A program made the position numbers and the translations under genes. Below, one piece after another: positions 55,415 through 64,000 of a stretch of 64,000 nt of DNA. The DNA comes from Ambrosia x helenae (Eukaryota; Streptophyta; Magnoliopsida; Asterales; Asteraceae). The notes beneath the pieces are model-generated. The model was not told the origin of the DNA, did no database searches, and saw only the letters and a program-made list of their open reading frames with translations. The stretch's first letter is position 1. Each line of letters opens with the position of its first letter. The stretch lies in contig CM061232.1 of assembly GCA_030844895.1 (NCBI GenBank), positions 83,284,555-83,348,554 on the forward strand. Direction: 5' to 3'.

Positions 55415-56720
55415 ATGTCGAACGCAGGAAGTATCGCGCCGAGCTATGACAGTAGCTTGCAGATCATCCCAATACCACCACCAGAGCCAGCAGAGTTGGT
55501 AGTGCTCTCCTCGGGAGATGAGGACGTAGAGATGGGCGTCGCCGCCGACGGAGCAGGCGACGATAGCTCAGATGAGTCAGACCCCAGCGAGGACCCCCAC
55601 TGGGCACCGGCCGTGATTGACGCACCACTGCCCATTGTACCGGCCGCACCTTTGGCCGTACACCCCATGCGAGCCGTCAGGGACTTCCCTGAAGGCTGTG
55701 CCGGTCCGTCGCGACCAGTTCCAGCCCAGTCGGATGCGGCAGAGTCCCCGTTTCGCAGACAGGCTCACGCCGAGCCTGAGCCAGCACCGGTGCCCCACAT
55801 TCACGTACCTGCAGGCATGAGACTCCTGCCTATCGCCCGTGGGAGGAACGGGTGGATATCCGATGATTCCGACGACGAGTCTGTAGGTTCGGTGGAGCAC
55901 ATGTTGGTGCCCGAGATTCCGGCTGATCAGGAGGAGCCAGTGGCTCAAATGCTAGAGGACGCCCCAGCCGACCCCGTAGCCCCACTCGAGCCCATACCTC
56001 AGGAGGAGCCAGCCCCAGCGGCACTTGTACTTGAGGGTAGTCCCGCCCGTAGCTCTGAGCTACATAGGGCAGGCATGGAGGCATTCGCCACTGCGAGCCC
56101 TCCCACACCCCCTGTAGTGGTGTCCACTCCAGAGTGGGCCACTATCTCTGAGCCCCTCTTGACCCCTTTAGCCGAGCCTATGCCACCACCCCCAGTAGCC
56201 ATGACCTTACCCATCCCCACCATTCCCAGCATGACACCTGCACCGTACCCTCTGGGTGCAGGGGACCCTTATATGATGCCACCCCACTTTTCCATCAGGC
56301 CACCAGGTTTCACTCCATTACTGCCACACATACCGATACCCCCCCTTCGGGCCATTCCCATCCACACACCCAGATATACCCGGACCATCCCAGCCACCCA
56401 GGACGACACCCTTGTCTGGACCAGCATGGTCCACTGCCATCACTCTAGAGCGGGATTTTCAGACTCTCGCTGATACGGTGCAGCGCACCGTAACACAGGT
56501 GGAGCATCAGACACGTCTGATGTGGACGAGGATGATAGATGCGCGGGATGCTTTGGCGCATTACGCGGAGGAGTTGCTGAGCCTGGACGCTCAGTGCGGT
56601 ATCACAGGGGATGCGCACTTTGCGCATCGACATTTCTTGTACGAGCGTATCATGAAGATCAGTATGACGATCAGTACGCACGCGCCGCAGTATCAGTATC
56701 CACCGCCACCGCCACAGTAG
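55415..56720 (+). pseudogene. Extra acidic, proline-rich ORF upstream of gag in element D
   Basis: The ATG at 55415 opens a reading frame of about 330 residues with a Ser/Asp/Glu-rich block (SSGDEDVEMG, DDSSDESDPSED) and many Pro- and Ala-rich stretches. Near 56408 the frame shifts by one base, and the other frame carries a predicted helical C-terminus (TLADTVQRTVTQVEHQTRL, HYAEELLSLDAQ) up to a stop at 56718-56720. It is not gag, which starts at 57191. Similar leader ORFs occur in other plant Ty3 elements; the function is unknown to me. TTTTGCCAG directly before the ATG looks like a splice acceptor. Base composition is much richer in GC than the LTR. The stretch 56721-57190 is AT-rich and non-coding. 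Confidence 0.7.
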
Positions 56721-57190
56721 GATGTATCGGGGATGCACAGAAGACCACCAGTTTATGTACATAGTAGCTGCAGTATGGTAGTACAGCACGGGTTATGACA
56801 CTCGTCTGCATTTTGCCTAGCCGTACGGATATTACGGCACATGATATGATGTTTTATTTATTTCAAAAACAATATATTGTATGAGAAATGTATTCTCCAT
56901 TTTGTATTATGAACAAGCATTGTACTAGTATTATTGAAATTAATGAAAAATCTTATTATTATGGTGAAATATGTTGTTGTCTATAATTATTATTGCTTAC
57001 TCCATATGTTGTGGTTTGTATAATTGTGTGGTGATGTTGTGTTGATTACTATTTATTTTTGTATGATGTGTTGGTATGTTGTGTGATGACATGGTGTTGA
57101 TTATTGTGTTCATACTTTGGTTTGTTATTTATGCTTTGTATTGTATAAATGTTTGCCAAGTTAACCTTTGATAATTATTATTGAAGAGAA

Positions 57191-59107
57191 ATGGCACCGG
57201 CCACTAGAAGCAATAGCGGAGCAGACGGACTGCCCGCAACACCGGCCGAGCTCGAAACCATGATATCTGAACGCATAGCTCGTGCCATCGCTGAACATGA
57301 AGCCGCACGCTCTGAACACTCCCATGACAGGACAGGGAGCGAGCGACGAGAGACCTCCCCCATTGGTAAGAGGTTTAAGAATAAATGAAAAAGTGATGGG
57401 AGGATATTTCACAAACTCCTATCCCATAATAACATACTACATTACTATTACAGGGACAGCCTCGGGAGAGCGCGGCTGCACTTTCAAGGCTTTCTTGGAC
57501 TGCAAGCCAATAAACTTCAGCGGCACTGAAGGTTCCATAGGCCTGGTCAAATGGTTTGAAAAGACCGAGGCAGTTATCCACATCAGCGGGTGTACCCCTC
57601 GACAGTCTGTCATGTATTCCACCAACCTGTTCCTAGATCAGGCACTAACTTGGTGGAATGGCCAAGTACAGTCTCTAGGAGATGATGTTGCATACTCTCT
57701 ATCATGGGCGGCACTGAAGGAACTTATGACTGCCGAATACCGCCCGGCAAGCGAAGTGCAGAAATTAGAAACCAAGTTCTGGAACCTCACCATGGTAGGA
57801 GCAGACGTTACTGGGTATACGTCTAGATTTCATGATCTCGCTCGACTGGTACCTCGTCTGGTTACACCGGAAAAGAACAAGGTGGAACGTTACTTATTCG
57901 GATTAGCACCACAGATCCGCAGCATGGTCACCTCTTCCAAGCCCACGACCATGCGCGAGGCAATTGATCTAGCACTAAGCCTCACTGAAGATGCTATCCG
58001 CATGGGTACCCTAATCCGCCAAGTTTCAGGATTAAAAATTTCTGAGGCAAGCAGTGTTGAGGCCAAGAATCAGGGATCAAATTCAGCTGTTGTGACTAAT
58101 GATCAGGTTAACAAGCCGAGGTTTGGGAAAAGAAAAGGGATGAAGGAAAAAGGGACCGAGCGTCGGGTAGCTCGAACAAGAAGGGAAAGGGATATGTCGC
58201 CACGGGACGTGGTAATGGTAACAAGCAGGGAAATCAGGGGAGAAACAACGGGTTAACTTGTGGGAAGTGCCACCGCACCGGGCACAAGACTGAAGAGTGC
58301 CGATCTGGAGCACCGAAAAATGGAGGGGCTAGACCATGCTTTGCATGCGAGTCATTAGATCACTGGAAGAAGGATTGCCCCAAGATCAACAACCAGGCCC
58401 GCGGCCGGGCATTTGTGATTGGAGCCGGTGATGCACGGCAAGACCCCAATGTGGTCACTGGTACGTTTCCTCTAAATGGTCATTATGCCTCTGTATTATT
58501 TGATACCGGTGCTGACTTTAGCTTCGTATCCATTGAGTTTAAAAGACTACTTGGTTTAAAAACTAGCAAACTAGATACACCCTACTCTATAGAACTGGCT
58601 AATGGTAAAACTATTGAAACGAGAGAGGTAGCAAAAGATTGTAAGTTAGAACTCTGTGGGCACGAGTTTGGGATTGATCTATTGCCAGTTGTATTGGGAA
58701 GTTTTGACATCGTTGTCGGCATGGACTGGTTGTCCGCGCACCGTGCCATTGTGGTTTGCAACGATAAAGTTATTCAAGTTCCCCTCGCAAACGGTGAAAC
58801 CCTCTCAATTCAAGGGGAAAGACACGGGACGCCACTAAGAATTATTTCGAGCATGAAGGCTCGTAAGTGTCTGAGAAAAGGGCTTGTCGCATTCTTGGCA
58901 CACGTAGTGGACAAGAAGGCCGACGAGCGAAAGTTGGAAGACATTCCAGTCGCCAGAGATTTTCCGGATGTATTTCCAGAAGATTTGCCGGGGTTGCCGC
59001 CACCTCGACAAGTCGAGTTCCGCATCGATCTCGTTCCCGGAGCAGCTCCTGTGGCACGATCGCCATACCGCCTAGCTCCATCAGAGATGCAGGAACTGTC
59101 CAGCTAG
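57191..59107 (+). pseudogene. gag - protease of element D (intron, one frameshift, terminal stop)
   Basis: ATG at 57191 gives MAPATRSNSGADG and a helical stretch. An 88-nt intron (57366-57453) must be removed to stay in frame. The capsid region follows with KWFEKTEAVIHISGC and ALTWWNGQVQ, then SLSWAALKELMTAEYRP and VERYLFGLAPQIR. One base is missing near 58132-58140. In the new frame come two CCHC knuckles (CGKCHRTGHKTEEC; CFACESLDHWKKDC) and an aspartic protease with VLFDTGADFSF and DIVVGMDWL. The domain ends at a TAG (59105-59107). Gag forms the particle and protease matures it. Confidence 0.88.
57366..57453 (+). other. Candidate 88-nt intron in gag of element D
   Basis: ATTG/GTAAGAGG is a strong donor and CTATTACAG/GGACAG a strong acceptor. 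The interior is AU-rich with in-frame stops, and removal joins ATTG and GG to keep the reading frame into the capsid domain. Length is typical of a short plant intron. Confidence 0.7.
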
Positions 59108-61792
59108 CTACAAGAATTATTGGACAAAGGTTTTATAAGGCCGAGTTTCTCACCTTGGGGAGCTCCTGTCTTATTTGTGAAGAAGAAGGATGGCACATTT
59201 CGCATGTGCATCGACTATCGAGAGCTGAACAAGCTAACCATCAAGAATCGCTATCCTCTCCCCAGGATCGACGATTTATTTGATCAGCTCCAAGGTTCCA
59301 GCTATTACTCCAAGATCGATTTGAGGTCAGGCTATCACCAGTTGCGTATACAAGAAGAAGATGTACCAAAAACGGCCTTCAGAACCCGGTATGGACACTA
59401 TGAATTTTTGGTAATGCCGTTCGGCTTGACCAACGCACCAGCGGTTTTCATGGATCTAATGAACCGCGTATGTAAGCCATACCTGGACAAATTCGTCATT
59501 GTCTTCATTGACGATATTTTGATCTATTCACGCACGAAAGAAGACCACGAGAATCACCTTCGGTTAATTCTTGAAGTATTACGCAAAGAGAAGCTCTATG
59601 CTAAATTCTCGAAATGTGACTTTTGGATTCGGGAAGTTCACTTTTTAGGCCACGTGGTAAACGAGAAGGGCATACACGTCGATCCCGCCAAGATCGAGGC
59701 AATTAAAAATTGGGAAGCCCCTCGAACTCCCACCGAAGTACGACAATTTTTAGGCCTTGCGGGTTATTACAGAAGGTTCATCGAGAACTTTTCAAAGATA
59801 GCACAAGCTTTAACCATGCTAACCCAAAAGGATAAGAAATTCGAGTGGACGGAAAAGCAAGAGGCAGCATTCCAATTGTTAAAAGACAAGTTATGTGGCG
59901 CTCCGATACTGTCACTTCCAGACGGTACGAAGGATTTTGTGGTGTACTGTGATGCCTCGCATCAAGGTTTGGGTTGTGTATTGATGCAGCGAGAAAAAGT
60001 AATAGCATATGCTTCCAGGCAACTGAAAATCCATGAGAAGAACTACACTACACACGATTTGGAATTAGGTGCAGTGGTGTTCGCTCTCAAGATATGGAGG
60101 CACTATTTGTACGGAACCAAGTGCACGATTTTCACTGATCACAAGAGTTTGCAACACATCTTTGATCAGAAGGATTTGAATATGCGACAACGGCGATGGG
60201 TTGAATTATTAAACGATTACGATTGTGAGATAAAGTACCATCCCGGTAAGGCGAATGTCGTAGCCGACGCCTTGAGTCGCAAGGAACGGGTTAAGCCATT
60301 GCGTGTTCGAGCTTTGGGTTTGACTATCCACACGAATATGACTGAACGAATTCGTGAAGCTCAAGTTAACGCCCTCAAACCCGAGAATGTCAAGGGTGAA
60401 AGGTTACGAAAGATGGTTGAATCACTGAAACCAAAAGCGGACCAGACACTGTATTTCATGGATAGAATCTGGGTTCCAGTATATGGTGGATTGCGTGAGC
60501 TAGTATTGGCCGAAGCTCACAGTTCTAGATATTCGGTTCACCCTGGTGCAGACAAGATGTTCCACGATCTGAAGGAACTTTATTGGTGGCCGAATTTCAA
60601 AAGGGATATAGCAGCCTATGTTGCGCGATGTCTGACTTGCGCAAAGGTCAAGGCTGAGCACCAGAGACCTTCCGGTTTGCTCCAGCAACCGGAAATACCG
60701 GAATGGAAATGGGAACGAATCACCATGGATTTCATTACCAAATTACCCAAGACGACAAGCGGCCATGACACGATCTGGGTAATTGTTGATCGATTGACAA
60801 AATCTGCACACTTCCTTCCGATTCGCGAAACGGACAAGTTGGAGAAACTGACCCGTTTGTACATAAAGGAAGTGGTATCTAAACACGGTGTACCTGTTTC
60901 TATCATCTCCGATCGAGATAGTCGTTTCACTTCCAGATTTTGGGAAAGTCTAAATGAAGCCCTCGGTACTCGCCTCGACATGAGCACCGCATATCACCCC
61001 CAAACGGATGGTCAAAGTGAACGAACCATCCAGACCTTGGAGGATATGTTAAGGGCATGCGCAATTGATTTCGGAGGTAATTGGGATACGCACTTGCCAT
61101 TGGGAGAATTTTCTTATAACAACAGTTATCATACGAGCATTCAAGCCGCACCGTTTGAAGCTCTATACGGACGCAAGTGCCGATCGCCATTATGTTGGGC
61201 GGAAGTTGGAGAAAAACAACTCACCGGGCCCGAAATTGTTCAAGAGACCACGGATAAGGTCTTTTTGATAAAGGAACGCCTCAAAGCGGCCCGGGACCGC
61301 CAGAAAAGCTATGCTGATATGAGGCGAAAGCCTTTAGAGTTTCAAGTCGGAGACAAGGTCCTACTGAAAGTGTCACCTTGGAAAGGTGTCGCGCGCTTTG
61401 GGAAGCGCGGAAAGCTGAACCCGCGATATATTGGACCGTTCGAAGTCTTGTCCAGGGTAGGCACAGTGGCATACAAGCTCAAGTTGCCTCAAGAGCTTAG
61501 TGGAATACACGACACGTTTCATGTGTCGAATTTGAAAAAGTGCCTATCCGACGAAACTCTCATTGTTCCAGCTGACGAAATCCAGATTGACGACAAGTTA
61601 CATTTTGTGGAAGAACCAATCGAGGTAACTGATTGGAAGGTCCAAAAACTAAGGCGCAGCAAGATCAGATTGGTCAAAGTGCGCTGGAATGCCAAGCGTG
61701 GACCGGAGTTCACGTGGGAAAGGCTGGACCGGATGAAACAAAAATACCCCGCCCTATTCGAGAAGACACCTGTACCGGAGAACTCGAAGTGA
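59108..61792 (+). CDS. pol of element D: RT, RNase H, integrase, chromodomain
   Basis: The frame continues without a break from the TAG at 59105 and codes about 894 residues. RT has FVKKKDGTFRMCIDYRELN, PFGLTNAPAVF and the catalytic FIDDILIYS. RNase H has VVYCDASHQGLGCVLMQ, HDLELGAVVFALK and TDHKSLQ. Integrase has an HHCC finger (YSVHPGADKM, CLTCAKVKAEHQ) and the core with TMDFITKLP, IISDRDSRF and a TDGQSERTIQ block. The C-terminal chromodomain ends with VRWNAKRGPEFTWERLD. All catalytic residues that I can check are present. There is no ATG at the start, so the protein would be made as part of a gag-pol precursor. The RNase H to chromodomain part is about 80 percent identical by eye to element A. 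Confidence 0.95.
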   Translation, partial: LQELLDKGFIRPSFSPWGAPVLFVKKKDGTFRMCIDYRELNKLTIKNRYPLPRIDDLFDQLQGSSYYSKIDLRSGYHQLRIQEEDVPKTAFRTRYGHYEFLVMPFGLTNAPAVFMDLMNRVCKPYLDKFVIVFIDDILIYSRTKEDHENHLRLILEVLRKEKLYAKFSKCDFWIREVHFLGHVVNEKGIHVDPAKIEAIKNWEAPRTPTEVRQFLGLAGYYRRFIENFSKIAQALTMLTQKDKKFEWTEKQEAAFQLLKDKLCGAPILSLPDGTKDFVVYCDASHQGLGCVLMQREKVIAYASRQLKIHEKNYTTHDLELGAVVFALKIWRHYLYGTKCTIFTDHKSLQHIFDQKDLNMRQRRWVELLNDYDCEIKYHPGKANVVADALSRKERVKPLRVRALGLTIHTNMTERIREAQVNALKPENVKGERLRKMVESLKPKADQTLYFMDRIWVPVYGGLRELVLAEAHSSRYSVHPGADKMFHDLKELYWWPNFKRDIAAYVARCLTCAKVKAEHQRPSGLLQQPEIPEWKWERITMDFITKLPKTTSGHDTIWVIVDRLTKSAHFLPIRETDKLEKLTRLYIKEVVSKHGVPVSIISDRDSRFTSRFWESLNEALGTRLDMSTAYHPQTDGQSERTIQTLEDMLRACAIDFGGNWDTHLPLGEFSYNNSYHTSIQAAPFEALYGRKCRSPLCWAEVGEKQLTGPEIVQETTDKVFLIKERLKAARDRQKSYADMRRKPLEFQVGDKVLLKVSPWKGVARFGKRGKLNPRYIGPFEVLSRVGTVAYKLKLPQELSGIHDTFHVSNLKKCLSDETLIVPADEIQIDDKLHFVEEPIEVTDWKVQKLRRSKIRLVKVRWNAKRGPEFTWERLDRMKQKYPALFEKTPVPENSK

Positions 61793-61811
61793 ATTCCGGG
61801 ACGGAATTCTC

Positions 61812-61826
61812 TTAACGGGGGGAGAA
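61812..61826 (+). other. Polypurine tract of element D
   Basis: TTAACGGGGGGAGAA lies directly before the 3' LTR start TGTAACA, where plus-strand DNA synthesis begins. Confidence 0.88.
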
Positions 61827-64000
61827 TGTAACAACCGGCAAAAATAAGGTAATTCCGTACAAATTAATTAATATATGATTAACGTAATTAAATGCAATTA
61901 TGTGTGATTTAATTATCAAGGCCTTAGGGGATAGCAATTTCCAAATAGTGCATAGGAATGCATACGTTTAATGGTAAGGCATGATTGGATCATGTGTAAA
62001 TAAGCTATCCGGTATGGGCGTTGGCAATTACCCGGTAATAATTAAATAAACGAAACGGATCCCGGACACCCAGGATATAAAATAAAGGGTATTTTCATAA
62101 GATATAATGAGTTTTGGAACTCCAAAACCATAAATGAAAACGTCTTGTACAAATCTCCCGGTAACGAATAAAATGCGCGTACCGCACCCGATACGCGTAT
62201 AACTCATAATTTCACCCGGCAAAGGCCTAAATAACCAATCAACGCTTAAATTAGACTATATTTAAGGGTTATTAAAGGTATTTTTAATGTCCGGATAACG
62301 CGTGATTAAAACCCGAAAAATACCCGAACGACACCCGAACGACGGGGGATTAAACATAACAAGTATTGGGTAAATATTTGAAGTTTGAACCCCACATAAA
62401 CCCACATGGGGGCCGGCCTAGAGGCCATAATTATGCACATGTATGTGTTGTAATAATAATCTATAATCTTAACATAAAGCATGCACACAAAAAGCCAAAA
62501 GGTGTAAGGAAAATGTGTAAGAAACACTAGGACAAAAGCAAGCCACCCTCTTGTCCCCTTGATGGAATTTTCGGCCATATGGCCTTGAAAACCCAAGACA
62601 AGAATTAACCATCATAACCTAGTGTATGTACACATGCTTGTAAGAAGATTATAAGAGATTGCAAGATATTAGTGAGATTTGCAAGCAACCTCCTACTTAC
62701 ATACATACATACACGGTCACTTATACACACACACATATCATCTTTTCAAAAATCTCCCAAGTACACACACAATCTTCCATAAGATCTCTTGAATCTTTAG
62801 CATGATTACATGTGATAATTATATATAAACATGTGTTAGAAGAGTTGGATATCAAAGCAAAACACTCCTCCTTTCTTCCTTCTTGTGGCCGTGGGTATTC
62901 ACACACACACACACACACATCATCCTTTCAAGTTTCTACATCTCCAAAACACTTAAAACAATCCATCATCCAAACCCCTATTGTGTGTTTCAAGAGCTTG
63001 GAGCTAAACCACTTGGAAGAACACACTAAACCCCTCTCAAATCCAAGGTGTTTGTCTTCCCTAGCCTTGTGCTAGTAGTAAGCATTCTTAATCTTGTTTT
63101 TGATTGTTATTATTCATGTATGTGTTCCTAGTAGCAAGTTGTACATGAAGGGTTTAAAAAGTGGTTTTGAACATAATCTTTAATAGGTTTTACATGTGTA
63201 AAATGGAAGATTAAAGATATGAAAATAAACCATGGATTTGTTGATGATGATGTATTAGTCTTGAAAATATATAAAGTTTACATGTAAGACTAAGTAGGAT
63301 GATGTTTTGGTTAAAATTGTGGAATGAACTTGAATATGTTAAAAGTAACTTTAAATCACCTTATTATGATCATTCATGTTATAATATGTGGTAAAACATG
63401 TTAGAAGTTCATAAATAAAGAAGATGGAAAATTAAAGTTAGCTCACTTAGGTGAATGAAATTTGGCTATGTTGAAGAAATACATAAAACACACATATAAT
63501 TAGTCTTCCATATGAAATACAAGACTAACATAAGTGTTTTGATACAAAAATAACTTACCAATAAAAAGTTGAATCTTCAAAGTTTACTATTTCGAGTGAA
63601 AAATGTCAACTTTGGAAGTTAGAGTGGAAAAATGCAACTTTTGAAAGTTAAGGGACTAATATTGTAACTTTGAAAGTTAGAGGACTAAAATGGATATTTT
63701 AGAAACTATTAGTCCAAAAATACAAGTATGGAAAGTTTGGTGTCAAAAATGTAAGTAATAAAGTCTAAGGATGATTTTTGTAAATACTAGTAGAAATACT
63801 TGGGTATTTTGTATAAAAGTGTATTTTTGAAAGTTATAAAAATATAGAGGGTTTTAACATAAGGATTTTTATAAAATAGAGATTTTATAAAAATATTAAA
63901 CAAACTTGGAAGACTTATACAAAAATGAATACTTTTATATAAATGGGAATATAAAAGTGTTGGAAACATTTTTGTAGTTAAGTTAACAAGTTGGGTTAAA
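61827..64000 (+). repeat. 3' LTR of element D (first 2174 bp)
   Basis: It matches 51257-53400 almost throughout. Visible differences include CCCGATAAT versus CCCGGTAAT, CTCTCGG versus CTCCCGG, and a short expansion near 62315-62340. It runs off the window end, so its right target duplication cannot be seen. Confidence 0.95.

Larger units (their letters stand above)
51257..64000 (+). mobile_element. Ty3/gypsy chromovirus D, near-complete (3' LTR cut by the window end)
   Basis: The order is 5' LTR, primer site for tRNA-Met, an extra proline-rich ORF, gag, zinc knuckles and protease, RT, RNase H, integrase, chromodomain, polypurine tract, 3' LTR. In the 2.17 kb of overlap the LTRs differ by about three substitutions and several short indels by eye, so the insertion is young. 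Two frameshifts and one stop codon (near 56408, near 58135 and at 59105) suggest that this copy no longer works alone. It landed in an old LINE; the left flank is CATGG. Confidence 0.95.

Overview
The window is nuclear DNA from a flowering plant. It has spliced genes with GT-AG introns, plant-type LTR retrotransposons whose primer sites match initiator tRNA-Met, hAT and PIF/Harbinger elements, and AT-rich spacers. The repeat families and the FREE1 and GDSL genes look like a eudicot, and I infer Asteraceae from the style of the Ty3 elements. No database search was possible.

Most of the sequence is transposable elements nested in one another. 1-5404: the 3' half of a Ty3 chromovirus (element A) sits inside a decayed Ty1/copia polyprotein. 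5405-9700: a direct repeat, then a broken MULE/FAR1-related gene with a duplicated first exon. 9934-11124: the 5'-truncated end of a reverse-transcriptase protein with a CCHC finger and an apparent restriction-like endonuclease, interrupted by one stop codon. 11376-12365: a hAT element with an exact 8-bp target duplication. 13925-29249: a copia remnant (B) that holds a solo LTR (14937-19059) and, inside its 3' LTR, a Harbinger-like element (19898-28852), which itself holds a young non-autonomous Ty3 element (C, 21137-27855). 51257-64000: a nearly complete Ty3 chromovirus (D), with 5' LTR, PBS, an extra acidic proline-rich ORF, gag with a candidate 88-nt intron, protease, RT, RNase H, integrase, chromodomain and most of the 3' LTR.

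Two host genes remain, both on the minus strand. A five-exon GDSL esterase/lipase (29769-36388) reads without a break for 355 codons although its introns hold several elements. A ten-exon gene for the FYVE-domain ESCRT protein FREE1/FYVE1 (40983-50258) is complete except for two one-base losses in G-rich runs of exon 1, which may be assembly errors.

The most interesting signals are: a donor/acceptor pair 467-481 nt apart near the 3' end of the LTRs of three distinct Ty3 families, which suggests a spliced leader; an intron that gag of element D needs for an open frame; and opposed tRNA-like modules with Pol III boxes that flank the TATA box at constant spacing in LTRs of elements A and C.
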